From NCBI RefSeq assembly GCF_014230145.1, contig NZ_JACHVC010000007.1:248001-312000 (forward strand): a stretch of 64,000 bases of DNA, in the 5' to 3' direction. The DNA comes from Pelagicoccus albus (GTDB taxonomy: Bacteria > Verrucomicrobiota > Verrucomicrobiia > Opitutales > Opitutaceae). The notes under the pieces were generated by a model. The model searched no databases. It was not told the origin of the DNA and saw only the letters and a program-made list of their open reading frames with translations. Positions 17,017 to 27,335 of this stretch are shown here, one piece after another. Each line of letters starts with the position of its first letter. Position 1 is the stretch's first letter. A program made the position numbers and the translations under genes.

Positions 17017-17949
17017 ATGAGAGTACTTGTAACCGGCGGAGCCGGATTTTTGGGAAGCCATCTGTGCGAAAGGCTTCTTTCCGAAGGCCATGAGGTCGTT
17101 TGCCTCGATAACCTTTTTACGGGACGTAAGAAGAACATCGTCCATCTTTTGGATAATCCATATTTTGAGTTCGTTCGCCACGATGTGATCGATCCTTTCA
17201 AGTTTGAAGTGGACCAGATCTACAATTTGGCCTGCCCGGCGTCGCCGCCTCATTACCAGTATAACGCCATCAAGACGATCAAGACCTCCGTCATGGGGGC
17301 GATCAATTGCCTCGGACTGGCCAAGCGACTGAACGCTCGCGTTTTCCAGGCTTCGACTTCTGAAGTTTATGGTGACCCGGACCAGCATCCTCAGACCGAA
17401 GCGTATTGGGGGAATGTGAATCCGATCGGAATCCGGTCTTGCTACGACGAAGGCAAACGTTGCGCCGAGACTCTCTTTTTCGACTATCACCGTCAAAACG
17501 GAGTTGATATCCGCATCGTGCGAATCTTCAACACTTACGGGCCACGCATGCTAGCCAATGACGGCCGGGTCGTTTCGAATTTCATCGTGCAAGCGCTGAA
17601 GGGGGAGGATCTAACCGTTTATGGAGATGGCTCCCAGACCCGGTCCTTTTGCTATTACAGCGATTTGATCGAAGGCTTTGTCCGGCTTATGAATCAGGAT
17701 AAGATCACCGGTCCGGTGAATATTGGAAATCCCGGTGAGTTCACCATGCTTGAGCTGGCGGAAGCGGTTCTGGAACTGGTTGGGTCCAAGTCCAAGTTAG
17801 TGCACCTTGAGCTACCATCGGACGATCCCAAGCAGCGCCAGCCCGATATATCAGTTGCTAAAAAGGAACTCGATTGGGCTCCTAAGGTCGACTTGAAGGA
17901 GGGGCTCGCCGCCACTATCGAGTATTTCCGAAAGGATCTGGGGCTTTAA
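17017..17949 (+). CDS. UDP-glucuronate decarboxylase (UDP-xylose synthase type SDR)
   Basis: The enzyme converts UDP-glucuronate to UDP-xylose for surface polysaccharides. The 310-residue extended SDR has the [10 protein letters not shown] nucleotide-binding loop, the decarboxylase hallmark [14 protein letters not shown] (about residues 70-83), the catalytic [10 protein letters not shown] and the Tyr-x3-Lys pair in CYDEGKR. I chose ATG 17017; an in-frame TTG at 17008 would add three residues. A terminator follows, separating it from secA. The product would suit the glycosyltransferase region 7 kb downstream. Confidence 0.9.
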   Translation: MRVLVTGGAGFLGSHLCERLLSEGHEVVCLDNLFTGRKKNIVHLLDNPYFEFVRHDVIDPFKFEVDQIYNLACPASPPHYQYNAIKTIKTSVMGAINCLGLAKRLNARVFQASTSEVYGDPDQHPQTEAYWGNVNPIGIRSCYDEGKRCAETLFFDYHRQNGVDIRIVRIFNTYGPRMLANDGRVVSNFIVQALKGEDLTVYGDGSQTRSFCYYSDLIEGFVRLMNQDKITGPVNIGNPGEFTMLELAEAVLELVGSKSKLVHLELPSDDPKQRQPDISVAKKELDWAPKVDLKEGLAATIEYFRKDLGL

Positions 17950-17992
17950 CTGACCCGCACTCGGAGCGCTGTTCCGAACGTTTTCATTGCAA

Positions 17993-18031
17993 GCCTGCCC
18001 GCTTTTCTCTAGCGGACAGGCCTTTTATTTT
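17993..18031 (+). terminator. Intrinsic terminator between the decarboxylase gene and secA
   Basis: An 11-bp stem with one mismatch, GCCTGCCCGCT (17993-18003) / AGCGGACAGGC (18011-18021), is followed by CTTTTATTTTA. It lies 43 bases after the upstream stop and just before the secA start at 18044, which argues against the alternative upstream TTG start for SecA at 17987. Confidence 0.8.
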
Positions 18032-18043
18032 ACCCAAGCTCTA

Positions 18044-20959
18044 ATGCTATCTTCATTTTTCAAGAAATTCGCCGGTCGCTCCAACAAGAAGTGGCTCAAG
18101 TCCTGCGAACCAGTTGTCGCCAAAATCAACGAGTTTGAAACCTCGTACCAGTCTCTCTCGGATGAGGAACTCAAGGCGAACACTGGCAAATTTAAGGAAC
18201 GTCTCGAAGCAGGGGAGACCTTAGACGACCTTCTTCCGGAAGCCTTTGCGACGGTTAAAAACGCCGCTCGCCGTCTCGTTGGGACTTCTGAAATGGTGTG
18301 CGGACGGGAGCAGCATTGGGACATGGTGCATTACGACGTGCAGCTTATTGGCGGAATGGCCCTGCACCAGGGACGTATCGCGGAAATGGCGACGGGTGAA
18401 GGTAAGACACTCGTTTCCACCTTGCCAATCTACCTTAACGCGTTGGCTGGCCGCAACGTACAGCTGGTCACGGTCAATGAATACCTAGCCCAGCGTGACT
18501 CTGAGTGGATGGGGCATTTGCTCAAATACCTCGGCCTCAAGGTCGGTTGCATCAAAAACCAGATGCCCCCGCACATGAAGCGGGAGATGTACAATTGCGA
18601 TGTGACTTACGGAACCGCGTCTGAGTTCGGTTTCGATTACCTCCGCGACAATGGCATGGCTCACAGTGTGGAAGAGCAGGTGCAGCGTGATCACTATTTT
18701 GTCATCATCGACGAAGTTGACTCTATCCTCGTCGACGAGGCGCGTACCCCGCTTATCATTTCCGGTCCAGCTCCGATTCAGCGCGAACAGCCATATACCA
18801 GGCTCAAGGGAGCGATCGAAAGTTTAGTCAGTGCCCAAAACAAGTTCTGCAACAACCTGATCGCGGAAGTTAAGGCTGACCTCGAAAAGGAAGACCGGGA
18901 TAATTGGGAAGTCGGCCTCAAGATGTTGCAGGTAAAACTGGGCATGCCGAAGAACAAGCAACTGCTTCGCATTATCGAGAGCGGAGAATTCCGCAAGCTT
19001 CTCGACAAGACCGACCTCGAGATGCACAGCGATATGAACAAGGAAAAGCTCTTCGCCCTTAAGGAAGAGCTCTTCTACGTCATCGACGAAAAGCAGCGGC
19101 AGGCGGATTTGACGGAAAAGGGACGTAAGACTTTGCGCCCGGACAATCCCGATGCGTTCGTCTTGCCGGACTTGGCCACGCGTTTCAGCGATCTCGACAA
19201 GGATACTTCGCTGAGCGATGAGGAAAAGGACGCCATCAAGCTCAAGGAGCAGGAAGCGTTGGAGATAGTGGGCGAGGACATCCACGCAATCAGTCAGCTG
19301 CTTCGTGCTTTTGCCCTTTACGAGAAGGACGTCGAGTACGTGGTGCAAGAGGGCAAAGTCGTGATCGTGGACGAGAACACGGGCCGCGTTATGGCAGGCC
19401 GTCGTTGGGGCGATGGGCTTCATCAAGCGGTAGAAGCCAAGGAGAACGTAACAATCGAGCGTGAGACCCGGACTTTCGCTACGGTTACGATTCAGAACTA
19501 CTTCCGCATGTACGACAAGTTGGCGGGAATGACCGGTACCGCGGAAACCGAAGCTACAGAGTTTCACGATATCTATAAGCTCGGAGTTGCGGTTATTCCG
19601 ACCAATCGCCCCTGCATCCGAGTGGATGACAACGACGTGATCTACAAGTCGCGCCGCGAAAAGTACAACGCGGTGGTTGATGAAGTCGTCGCGGCCCACA
19701 AGAAGGGACAGCCGGTCCTCGTGGGTACTGTCTCCGTCGAAGCCTCGGAGCTTGTGGGCAGAATGCTACGTCGCAAAAATGTGCCGCACAACGTCTTGAA
19801 CGCGAAATTCCACCAGCAGGAAGCGGATATCGTCGCTCGAGCAGGCATTAAAGGAGCTGTTACCATCGCAACCAACATGGCGGGCCGTGGTACCGATATC
19901 AAGTTGGGCGAAGGCGTGAAAGAGATCGGAGGCCTCCTGGTTATCGGAACGGAGCGTCACGAATCTCGCCGTATCGACCGTCAGCTCCGTGGACGCTGTT
20001 CCCGTCAGGGTGACCCAGGCCGCTCGAAATTCTACATTTCTCTCGAAGACGACCTCATGCGTCTTTTCGCCAATTCCGGATTCATGGCCAAGATCTTGCA
20101 TGGTTCGATGGAGGAGGGCGAGCCGCTCGAGCACAGTTTGCTCAACCGTTCGATCGAGACGGCGCAAAAGAAGGTCGAGGGCAGCAATTATTCAGTCCGC
20201 AAGCGTTTGCTGCAGTACGATGACGTACTCAACAAGCAACGTGAAATCATCTACAGTCTGCGTAACGACGCGCTGCAAAGCGACACACCTCTTGAAACGG
20301 TGCTCGAACTAGTGGAGGAAGAGGTTCAAATCCGTCTACAGGATGCAGATGGGGACTGGGCTGGCTTTGTCAGCTGGGCCAATACCCATTTCCCGATCGG
20401 CTTGACGGAAGAAGATATCGCAGGCAAATCGTTGGAAGAGCAGTCCGAGTACATCCTGAATGCTCTCAAGGAAGCCTACCGGATCAAAAAGACAGCAGAG
20501 AACGAAGCCGCACTCGAACATCTGGAGCGTTACATCCTGTTGAGTTCGATCGACTCCCGTTGGCAGGAGCATCTCACTGAGATGGAGGACTTGCGTCGCA
20601 ACGTAGGCTTGAGAAGCTACGGTCAGAAGGACCCGCTCAACGAATACAAGAACGAGGCTTACGTCTATTTCGAAGAATTGATGAACAACGTGCGAGCCCA
20701 AGTTTGCACCCGACTTTTCCGCACCGCAACCAATCTGGTCGCTATTGAAAACGTGAAGAATATGTTGGCCAGAAAAGCGGTCGCCCAAGGCGGAGGATCC
20801 GAAACTTCCGGTCCGACTTTGTCTGGTTCCAAGAAGTCCCAAGGGAGTGAGGTCAAACTGCCTAAGGTGGCTGTGAAGCGCAGTCTACCCAAGGCAGGTC
20901 GGAACGATCCATGCCCCTGCGGCAGCGGTAAGAAGTTTAAGCAGTGTTGCGGTAGGTAG
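18044..20959 (+). CDS. secA: Preprotein translocase ATPase SecA
   Basis: SecA drives Sec-dependent protein export. The 971-residue product begins [19 protein letters not shown] and has the Walker A region [11 protein letters not shown], the DEAD-type stretch [20 protein letters not shown], the [12 protein letters not shown] helicase motif, and [15 protein letters not shown]. The C-terminus ends in the SEC-C zinc motif [14 protein letters not shown] that binds SecB or ribosomes in relatives. It is about 70 residues longer than E. coli SecA; the extra sequence seems to lie in the first half (roughly residues 245-400). ATG 18044 is preferred over the TTG at 17987, which falls before the terminator hairpin. 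No Shine-Dalgarno is visible. Confidence 0.96.
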   Translation: MLSSFFKKFAGRSNKKWLKSCEPVVAKINEFETSYQSLSDEELKANTGKFKERLEAGETLDDLLPEAFATVKNAARRLVGTSEMVCGREQHWDMVHYDVQLIGGMALHQGRIAEMATGEGKTLVSTLPIYLNALAGRNVQLVTVNEYLAQRDSEWMGHLLKYLGLKVGCIKNQMPPHMKREMYNCDVTYGTASEFGFDYLRDNGMAHSVEEQVQRDHYFVIIDEVDSILVDEARTPLIISGPAPIQREQPYTRLKGAIESLVSAQNKFCNNLIAEVKADLEKEDRDNWEVGLKMLQVKLGMPKNKQLLRIIESGEFRKLLDKTDLEMHSDMNKEKLFALKEELFYVIDEKQRQADLTEKGRKTLRPDNPDAFVLPDLATRFSDLDKDTSLSDEEKDAIKLKEQEALEIVGEDIHAISQLLRAFALYEKDVEYVVQEGKVVIVDENTGRVMAGRRWGDGLHQAVEAKENVTIERETRTFATVTIQNYFRMYDKLAGMTGTAETEATEFHDIYKLGVAVIPTNRPCIRVDDNDVIYKSRREKYNAVVDEVVAAHKKGQPVLVGTVSVEASELVGRMLRRKNVPHNVLNAKFHQQEADIVARAGIKGAVTIATNMAGRGTDIKLGEGVKEIGGLLVIGTERHESRRIDRQLRGRCSRQGDPGRSKFYISLEDDLMRLFANSGFMAKILHGSMEEGEPLEHSLLNRSIETAQKKVEGSNYSVRKRLLQYDDVLNKQREIIYSLRNDALQSDTPLETVLELVEEEVQIRLQDADGDWAGFVSWANTHFPIGLTEEDIAGKSLEEQSEYILNALKEAYRIKKTAENEAALEHLERYILLSSIDSRWQEHLTEMEDLRRNVGLRSYGQKDPLNEYKNEAYVYFEELMNNVRAQVCTRLFRTATNLVAIENVKNMLARKAVAQGGGSETSGPTLSGSKKSQGSEVKLPKVAVKRSLPKAGRNDPCPCGSGKKFKQCCGR

Positions 20960-20975
20960 TTCTCCAATTTGCCCT

Positions 20976-21008
20976 AAAGACACGTTTACTGGAGTCGTTT
21001 AGTCTTTT
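20976..21008 (+). terminator. Weak terminator-like hairpin after secA
   Basis: AAAGACACG (20976-20984) can pair with CGT-TTA-GTCTTT (ending 21007) with a three-base bulge, followed by a short T stretch. It lies 17 bases after the secA stop. The stem is interrupted and AT-rich, so the call is tentative. Confidence 0.35.
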
Positions 21009-21133
21009 GGACGAAAACGCTATATGCTTTCTCGATACGATTCACAAATTTCAGATAAATTGGCTCTTGATGCATCCGGAGTCCTTACTAGCGTCGTACT
21101 GTTTCGTATCCCTCTTACCCAGACTCAAAATAT

Positions 21134-22162
21134 ATGAAAAACAAGGTGTCTAAATATTTATTCCAGACGACCGCCTTGGCATTGCTTGCGACCCCGTTCT
21201 GCTCCTTACATGCTCAGGAGGTTTACTCCGCCACCATCGGAGCAGTATCGATCGAGGTCCCTAGCCAATCGGACGTCATGGTTGCCCTTCCTTTTAAGCG
21301 AGAAAAAGCAGCGGGAGGAACCGTTTCATCCGTGAGCGGTTCAGTTGCTACTCTCTCGTCTAGCAGCCTCACTGCTGGCGAGTTTGATGCTCCGAGCTCA
21401 GGCGCAACCCATTATCTTTATGTAGAAGACGGCACCTTAAAGGGACATCGCCTGAACATCGTTTCGAACACGGCTTCTTCAGTTACCGTAGACGAGTCTG
21501 ATATTTCCGACCTGAACGGAGCATCCGTAACAATCCGCGAGCATTGGACCCTGGGCACTTTGTTTCCCGAGGGTGTAGGTTACAACGAGGAGGACGAACC
21601 CGGCCTTCGTGAGATTGAAGTGGTACTGCCTGAGCTTGCCTCTTTGGGTGGTGGCCTAGCGGCGAACCGCATTTTTTACTTTTACAACGCCGCTTGGCGC
21701 GAAGTGGGAACACCACTCGCCGAAGCCGTTGATTCGGTGGTCATCGAACCTGGTGTGGCCTTCGTGGTGAGAAATAACAGCTACTCCGACTTGGATTATT
21801 TCTTTTTCGGGGAAGTCGAATATGGGCCGATCGCGATCCCGCTCGTTTCGTCTTCTGACGTCGTGGACAATTTTGTAGCGATGGAGCGCCCGTTGGGGAT
21901 GGCGATCAGCGATCTTCAGCTGGAAAGCCTTTTGGGAACGGATGACAGACTTTTGGTTTATCCGATGTCTAGTTCTGGACTGCTCGGTTTAGACAAGGAG
22001 CCCTCAGTTTATTTGTATGCCGACAGCAAGTGGCAACTTGAAGGTGGAGACGGCTCAGATGTGGGATCCACTATTATCGGAGCAGGGCAAGGTATCGCGG
22101 TCCGTAAGGCCGCTGGTGCTGACGGAGGATATTGGGTTAACGAATGGAGCCTAGCACAATGA
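21134..22162 (+). CDS. Secreted beta-rich protein (TIGR02597-like), unknown function
   Basis: The 342-residue product has a signal peptide (MKNKVSKYLFQTTALALLAT, cut near SLHAQ). The mature part is rich in Ser, Gly, Val and Thr with alternating strands; it begins YSATIGAVSIEVPSQSDVMVALPF, which resembles the N-terminus of the TIGR02597 group that I recall as being found mainly in Verrucomicrobiota and Lentisphaerota. No catalytic motif is visible. Its stop overlaps the start of the next secreted-protein gene (ATGA), so the two are translationally coupled and probably act together at or outside the outer membrane. Confidence 0.7.
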   Translation: MKNKVSKYLFQTTALALLATPFCSLHAQEVYSATIGAVSIEVPSQSDVMVALPFKREKAAGGTVSSVSGSVATLSSSSLTAGEFDAPSSGATHYLYVEDGTLKGHRLNIVSNTASSVTVDESDISDLNGASVTIREHWTLGTLFPEGVGYNEEDEPGLREIEVVLPELASLGGGLAANRIFYFYNAAWREVGTPLAEAVDSVVIEPGVAFVVRNNSYSDLDYFFFGEVEYGPIAIPLVSSSDVVDNFVAMERPLGMAISDLQLESLLGTDDRLLVYPMSSSGLLGLDKEPSVYLYADSKWQLEGGDGSDVGSTIIGAGQGIAVRKAAGADGGYWVNEWSLAQ

Positions 22163-23901
22163 GAAAGATAGCATTAACAACTCTCCTCGCAGGTTCATTG
22201 GTTGGCACTGCGTTTGGCGCTAAAGTATCGTTTTCTCTCGATATCGAAGCCCTATCTGATTCGGCTGGCAGCGAACTATCCAGCACCGGACTTTTGGTAC
22301 TGGTCGTCGACAGCAACAATGATGGTTTTCAATCTCCGGCGGCGGGTACGATCGTTTCAGGCGACGACCAAATCGTAACCTCTTGGGATCTTAGCCAAGT
22401 CGGACCCGGAACCACTGACATCACACTAGTCGGAGGCGGTATTGATTATGCGGCCGATTGGGATGAAGGCGATCCTCTCGCTTTGATCTGGTTTCCAGGT
22501 CTTTCCGATTCGAATCAGACCCCTGCGGCGGACGAACCCTATGGTTTTTTCACGGCTGAAGAATCCCTCGTTAGCGGACATAGCTGGGTGATGCCGAAGG
22601 AAGGTGTTCTCCTCCACAGTTTGAAGCTCTTCACAGCTTCAGCGAGTAAGCTCGTATTTGCGGGCGAGGTTCCTGACAGCATCGGTAAGGCAGCTTACGC
22701 AGTAGGCCAAGCGATTCCGACTGTTACCGCTCCGACCGCCATAACCTTAAATGCCACGGGCTCCACTATTCAAGTCAGTTGGACGGACGGCTCAGCGTCA
22801 ACCGGTGGCTTTTTGGTTCAGCGTAAGAGCTCGACTTCAGATGAATGGGTCACGGTTGGAGTAACGGAGTCCGGAGCATCCAGCTACACGGATGACTATA
22901 ATATCATCCCCGGTACGACTTATGATTATCGTTTGCTTGCGGTAAGTGGATACTCTACTGCAACTGGTGTTGCTCAGGCGGTAGAAGCCGTACGTTCAAG
23001 AATCATCGCATTCGATAGCCGTGCTAAGATGATGACAGGTGTTTACAAGCGGACTATCGATCTATCGGTTACTGGTTCTGAAGACCTCGCTGTTTTGCTG
23101 CAGGCGATCGGGCCAAGTCTCCATGACTCAGGTTACGTAAGCACAGATAAGACGATCCCTACGGATACTGCCCTTGATTTGTACTATGGTATTCAGCCAG
23201 CAGATGCGGATGATCGACTCATCGACGGAAACGACGATTGGGACCTCTACGAGGATCCTGAGCTGATCGAAAGCGTGATGGTGGATTATGGTGCGTATCC
23301 GATGTACAACTATCCAGAATCCGGGGACTCAGCGTTCTTGGCGATGGTCAAGGAAATTGCTGGCGGTTATACTGCTCCAGTTTACGACCCACTCGGAAGT
23401 GAAGGGGTTGCTGTAGTTGGTATTTACGATGTCAATTATCTTGAAGAAACGGTTCCTGAAACACGCTTAACAGGTGTGGCTTCACGTAGTTTTGTGGGCA
23501 CGGGATTCGAGAACTTCAGAAGCTCGGTTAACATCGTAGGCCAAGTCCCGATGACTCTTTTGATCAGAGGCCAAGGGCCTTGGTTGCGTGACTTGTCTGA
23601 AACGGATGCCTTCAATTCTGAAGTGGTTTTGGACAACCCAACAGTAACTTTTTACAAATTGGTTAGTGGAGCTTGGGAAGTTGTTGCGACCAACGATGAC
23701 TGGGGTACGGACAATTCAGCAACGGTTGCAGAGATTCATGCTGCATCGGATGCGGTAGGTCTGCCTCGCCTGACGGAAGGATCTGCAGACTCTGCAATGC
23801 TGTTGACCGTCGAGCCGGGAATCTACCAAGCCATTATGGATGGTGTGGATGGCGAAACGGGCGTTGCTCAGATCGCTATCTTCGAAGTTCCGGCTGAATA
23901 G
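22159..23901 (+). CDS. Secreted fibronectin type III protein with duplicated C-terminal module
   Basis: The 580-residue product has a signal peptide (MRKIALTTLLAGSLVGTAFG). After an N-terminal domain (about 21-185) comes one fibronectin type III domain (about 188-275: TAPTAITLNATGSTIQVSW ... YDYRLLAVSGYS). The C-terminal half contains two copies of a module with the pattern L-L-x-x-I/G-G-P-x-L ... NDDW ... DSA-x-L ... GVAxxxIY/FEV (about 310-435 and 465-580). Similar repeats occur in large extracellular proteins of Opitutae. ATG 22159 overlaps the previous stop by ATGA and is preferred over the ATG at 22144. A strong terminator follows, so this closes the two-gene unit. Adhesion or surface attachment is a plausible but unproven role. 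Confidence 0.7.
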   Translation: MRKIALTTLLAGSLVGTAFGAKVSFSLDIEALSDSAGSELSSTGLLVLVVDSNNDGFQSPAAGTIVSGDDQIVTSWDLSQVGPGTTDITLVGGGIDYAADWDEGDPLALIWFPGLSDSNQTPAADEPYGFFTAEESLVSGHSWVMPKEGVLLHSLKLFTASASKLVFAGEVPDSIGKAAYAVGQAIPTVTAPTAITLNATGSTIQVSWTDGSASTGGFLVQRKSSTSDEWVTVGVTESGASSYTDDYNIIPGTTYDYRLLAVSGYSTATGVAQAVEAVRSRIIAFDSRAKMMTGVYKRTIDLSVTGSEDLAVLLQAIGPSLHDSGYVSTDKTIPTDTALDLYYGIQPADADDRLIDGNDDWDLYEDPELIESVMVDYGAYPMYNYPESGDSAFLAMVKEIAGGYTAPVYDPLGSEGVAVVGIYDVNYLEETVPETRLTGVASRSFVGTGFENFRSSVNIVGQVPMTLLIRGQGPWLRDLSETDAFNSEVVLDNPTVTFYKLVSGAWEVVATNDDWGTDNSATVAEIHAASDAVGLPRLTEGSADSAMLLTVEPGIYQAIMDGVDGETGVAQIAIFEVPAE

Positions 23902-23927
23902 TCGAACTAATCGATTCTACATTTCCT

Positions 23928-23961
23928 GGGCTCGCTTCTCTTGTGAAGCGGGCCCATTTTT
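23928..23961 (+). terminator. Strong intrinsic terminator after the secreted-protein pair
   Basis: An 11-bp stem with one G-T pair, GGGCTCGCTTC (23928-23938) / GAAGCGGGCCC (23945-23955), has a six-base loop and is followed by ATTTTT. It lies 26 bases after the stop. Confidence 0.85.
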
Positions 23962-23996
23962 ATGGGAAGATACAATTAAAACCATTTTCCTAGCTC

Positions 23997-24647
23997 ATGC
24001 CTGAATCTTACCCAGAGATTGATCTGCTCTCGGTCCACATACCCAAAACCGCGGGAACAAGCTTTCGATTGATTTTAGAACAGCAATACGGGAGCGGACT
24101 AGAGTGTTTGTATGGTGGCCCAACTACGACGGCGATTTGGAACGGAGACGGCTTAAAAATCAACCGGAGAGGAGTTAGAGCGATACATGGACATTTTCCA
24201 GCTAGTCAAAGCATGAAGTCTCAGTGTCCCAACGCTAAGCTCATTACTTGGATTCGAAATCCAGTAGACCGGATAATCTCCTATTATTACTTTTGGCAAA
24301 CACTCGCTCCTCACGGAAATCCTTGTCACGACCGCTTTTTAAGCGACCGTCCCAGTCTCAGGGAGTTCTGCAGGGAGGACTATATGATAGGGGAGCGGGA
24401 GGCGTTCTTTGGGGACTTAGCGATTGAATCTTTTGATTTTGTCGGGGTGGTTGAGGAATTTGATGTGGGCCTTGACTTTCTATCGAGACGGTTTGGTTGG
24501 AATCAGATTGATGTAGTAGTCACGAACGAGAACCGTCAAAAACCCAGAGTTAGAGATGGTGAACGGATCGAACTCGAAAGGTTATTACGAGACGAAGTAG
24601 AAGCCTACGAGTATATGCGTTCTTACTCTCAGAGTTGTTTTCGTTAG
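23997..24647 (+). CDS. Sulfotransferase-family protein
   Basis: The 216-residue product begins with LLSVHIPKTAGTSFRLIL, the 5'-phosphosulfate loop of PAPS-dependent sulfotransferases (family 2 type), and has the second region AKLITWIRNPVDRIISYYYF (about 78-97) with the R-N-P-V-x-R 3'-phosphate motif. It would transfer sulfate from PAPS to a sugar or other hydroxyl group. It opens the polysaccharide region and fits sulfation of a surface glycan, which is common in marine bacteria. The acceptor is unknown. Confidence 0.82.
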   Translation: MPESYPEIDLLSVHIPKTAGTSFRLILEQQYGSGLECLYGGPTTTAIWNGDGLKINRRGVRAIHGHFPASQSMKSQCPNAKLITWIRNPVDRIISYYYFWQTLAPHGNPCHDRFLSDRPSLREFCREDYMIGEREAFFGDLAIESFDFVGVVEEFDVGLDFLSRRFGWNQIDVVVTNENRQKPRVRDGERIELERLLRDEVEAYEYMRSYSQSCFR

Positions 24648-24730
24648 CTTTCACGATAGCCATACCAGTTCTTTCGCTCTCGGAAATTGCGACTTGACCA
24701 AACCTATTCGATGTCGCTTCACATGTTGTC

Positions 24731-25471
24731 GTGAAGCATCGAAATCCGCACTACTCCATACTGAAAGGACGTGGGATCGAGATCGGAGCTCTGCATGAAC
24801 CAGCCCCGGTGCCTGATGAATGCGAGCGTTTGTTTTTCGACGTACGAACGAGAGAAGAATCCATCAAGCTATTCGACGAATTGGATCCGGAGCTGATCGT
24901 ACCCGTGGATGTCGTAGGGGATGCTGACAGCCGTGACATTCGGAAGTTAGGCCATGAAAGCATGGATTTCGTAATCGCGAATCATGTGATTGAGCACTTG
25001 GCAAACCCAATGGCGTTTGTGGAAGATCTGTTTTACGTAACTAAGCCTGGCGGATTGGTGGTGCTATCTGCTCCAGACAAACGATTCACGTACGACAGCA
25101 AGCGTGACGTTACCAGCTACGATCATCTGCTTCTTGATTATCAGCGCCGCGAGATACGGCCAGATAACAGTCATTACATGGACTTTATCGTAAAGGTATT
25201 GCCGGATGGAGACAAGAAGACTGGGCAAGAGCTGGAGGACTTGTTGGACCTAGTTTACCGTAGGCGAGAACATGTCCATGTTTGGGATACCGATGCATTT
25301 GTAGAATTTCTGAAAAGATCCCTCAAATCATTTGGCGTAGTTGCAGAGCCGATTGTCGAACTGTTTGGTGACGATACTAAGTTTGAGTACTTTTCGATTT
25401 GGAAGAAAGGTAAGCCAAGTTTCTGGACACGCCTAACGAGCCGTTTTCGCCCAAATGCGGCTGGAAACTGA
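24731..25471 (+). CDS. SAM-dependent methyltransferase
   Basis: The 246-residue product has the Methyltransf_11 pattern: GRGIEIGALHEPAPVP near the start, the acidic loop DVVGDAD, and the core motif MDFVIANHVIEHLANP (about 77-92) followed by KPGGLVVLSAPD. The frame starts at GTG 24731; no in-frame ATG lies upstream before a stop, and the sequence from residue 5 on is conserved-looking. It lies between a sulfotransferase and an acyltransferase and is likely to modify sugars or lipids of the surface polysaccharide. Confidence 0.8.
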   Translation: MKHRNPHYSILKGRGIEIGALHEPAPVPDECERLFFDVRTREESIKLFDELDPELIVPVDVVGDADSRDIRKLGHESMDFVIANHVIEHLANPMAFVEDLFYVTKPGGLVVLSAPDKRFTYDSKRDVTSYDHLLLDYQRREIRPDNSHYMDFIVKVLPDGDKKTGQELEDLLDLVYRRREHVHVWDTDAFVEFLKRSLKSFGVVAEPIVELFGDDTKFEYFSIWKKGKPSFWTRLTSRFRPNAAGN

Positions 25472-25490
25472 CGGATTCCAGAGTCTTTAA

Positions 25491-26585
25491 ATGGTTACTG
25501 AGCAATCCAATCCTAGCGCTCGACTTGATGGTATCCAAGTTTGGCGAGCGTTCGCTGCGACTTGTGTAGTGGTCGTTCACTTGTATCTTAGATACAATTA
25601 CATTTCCCACTCGAAAGATCGCCCGTTTTTACTCGGCTCCTTACCCGACCTTTCCTTTTTCGAAATGGGGGTGGATGTCTTTTTTGTCATCAGTGGCTTT
25701 ATTATGATTTACATAAGCGAAGCTGGCAGAAACACGGGGAGACGACTTTTCTTGTTGAAACGTGGGCTACGGATCTATCCGCCGTACTGGATCTATAGCG
25801 GTGTGATGATGCTTACTTTGACGATTCTGCTTCCTAGGGATCACAGACTCGATTTTGAATTAATGGGCTTTGTCAGGACTATGGGGCTTTATCCCACCTA
25901 TAACGAAGTATCGAATTCGATTTTTCCCCGATTTTTGGACCAAGGCTGGACGTTGATGTATGAGCTTCTCTTTTACGCCATCTTTGCCGTTTTTATTGGC
26001 CGGTCCACAGGGGTTAAGGTGATAGGAACCAGCTTAGTCTTGGTAGCTTTTCATCTATTTGCTGTTTGGACGGATGTACTGCCTCGAGCGGTAAACTGGA
26101 TGTTGTCGGACAGCATCCTTTTGGAGTTTATAATCGGAATGGGGCTTGGATGGCTGTATCTGAAGCGTAGTCCTAAACTTGGTACGCTAGTTTGTTTAAT
26201 TCTTTCGGCCGTAGCTCTCGCCTGGTGGGTTTACTTCCAAACTCAGCCTTATGAAGGGTGGGGAGATCGAATTATCAGCTATGCTATGCCTCTAGCTATA
26301 TTATTCGGTGTGACGTTGTTTTGGAAAGGTGGAGCTGCAGTTAAATTGCCAAAAATTACAAAAGTCTTGGGTGATGCTTCTTACTCCATCTATTTGACCC
26401 ATACCATCGCTATCATTGTATTCGCCTGGTTAAACCGGCCGGGCCACATACTTGAAAATGTGAATCTTGATCTGCAATTTTCTGCCGGCCTAGCTATCTG
26501 TTTAGCCATTGGACTTAGCTCCTACATGTATGTAGAGAAGCCTCTCCAGATCCTGTTTCACCGGATTCTCAAGAAAATCATCTAG
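25491..26585 (+). CDS. Acyltransferase 3 family membrane protein (OafA/YrhL type)
   Basis: The 364-residue product has about ten hydrophobic segments and the family N-terminus LDGIQVWRAFAATCVVVVH, in which Arg and His of R-x10-H are the conserved catalytic pair. This family O-acylates (often O-acetylates) polysaccharides and O-antigen sugars in the inner membrane. It starts 19 bases after the methyltransferase gene and ends 4 bases before a convergent methyltransferase gene, so the first three genes of this region form a likely operon. Confidence 0.88.
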   Translation: MVTEQSNPSARLDGIQVWRAFAATCVVVVHLYLRYNYISHSKDRPFLLGSLPDLSFFEMGVDVFFVISGFIMIYISEAGRNTGRRLFLLKRGLRIYPPYWIYSGVMMLTLTILLPRDHRLDFELMGFVRTMGLYPTYNEVSNSIFPRFLDQGWTLMYELLFYAIFAVFIGRSTGVKVIGTSLVLVAFHLFAVWTDVLPRAVNWMLSDSILLEFIIGMGLGWLYLKRSPKLGTLVCLILSAVALAWWVYFQTQPYEGWGDRIISYAMPLAILFGVTLFWKGGAAVKLPKITKVLGDASYSIYLTHTIAIIVFAWLNRPGHILENVNLDLQFSAGLAICLAIGLSSYMYVEKPLQILFHRILKKII

Positions 26586-26589
26586 AGGC

Positions 26590-27267
26590 TTATTCAGGTT
26601 TGTTTGCCACCAAAGCCACCCAAGCACCGCCCCACCTGTGTATGCGGCAGTTTTCGAATCCAGCCTTCTCCCCGTAGGTGAGCAGTTCATCTGCGGAAGA
26701 AACCATGCTGATTTGAGCCGGTCGTTTTTCCACTGGAATATTGTATCCATCGGTAAATACTTTCCAGCCGTGGTCGGAGCGAATGTCGACATTGTCGAAG
26801 TAGATTCTACCCCCAGGTTTCAAGATTCTCAAAGCTTCGGATACGTAGCGGTAGCGGTCCCATTCTAGTAGATGCATGAAGACGACAGTACAGTAAACGA
26901 CGTCGAAGGATTCATCTTGGAATTGGCTTAGGCTTGAGCGTTCGAGGTGGACTAGGGAAACATTGTCGCAGGCCTCAAGGTAAGAGCCTGCTTGTTTTAC
27001 CATACCCGAAGATATATCTGAACCGGTCCAGCTTTTGACGATAGGAGATAGTACTTTGCCAACTCTGCCCACGCCGCATCCGATCTCCAGAAAGTCGTCG
27101 CTGTCTTTTACGCCAACCGTCTCTCTGAGGACTCCAAGAGTCACCTGAGCGGAACGTTCGAATTCTGTCTCGTCGTTGTGGCCGGCGACGTAGTGCTGAG
27201 CAGTTTCGAAGTCTTGTGAGAGGTCTTCCCACGTTTTTTTGTAGTTTGAGCGGTCGCTTAATTCCAT
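26590..27267 (-). CDS. SAM-dependent methyltransferase
   Basis: The 225-residue product has the class I motif FLEIGCGVGRVGKVLSP (about 62-78), the acidic post-motif TGSDISSGMV, and FDVVYCTVVFMHLLEWDRY followed by LKPGGRIYFDN. It is preceded by an aromatic N-terminal helix region and ends with a short C-terminal beta segment. It lies 68 bases after the start-side of the large glycosyltransferase gene on the same strand (downstream of it), so both are probably one transcript. The substrate is unknown; a glycan methyl cap is plausible. Confidence 0.82.
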   Translation of the reverse strand: MELSDRSNYKKTWEDLSQDFETAQHYVAGHNDETEFERSAQVTLGVLRETVGVKDSDDFLEIGCGVGRVGKVLSPIVKSWTGSDISSGMVKQAGSYLEACDNVSLVHLERSSLSQFQDESFDVVYCTVVFMHLLEWDRYRYVSEALRILKPGGRIYFDNVDIRSDHGWKVFTDGYNIPVEKRPAQISMVSSADELLTYGEKAGFENCRIHRWGGAWVALVANKPE

Positions 27268-27335
27268 TTGATATTAAGGGAGTAAAAGTAACTTAAGGTT
27301 TTGGAGCGAGTTTTGAATGTAGGCAGGTGCTAGGT

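Noticed and set aside
18824-19699. A 291-codon minus-strand frame inside secA
   Set aside because: It is fully inside a conserved gene and reads His/Val/Leu-rich without motifs; a shadow of the codon use in secA.
24723-24733. An ATG upstream of the methyltransferase GTG start at 24731
   Set aside because: The ATG at 24723 is followed by a stop after three codons and is in another frame.
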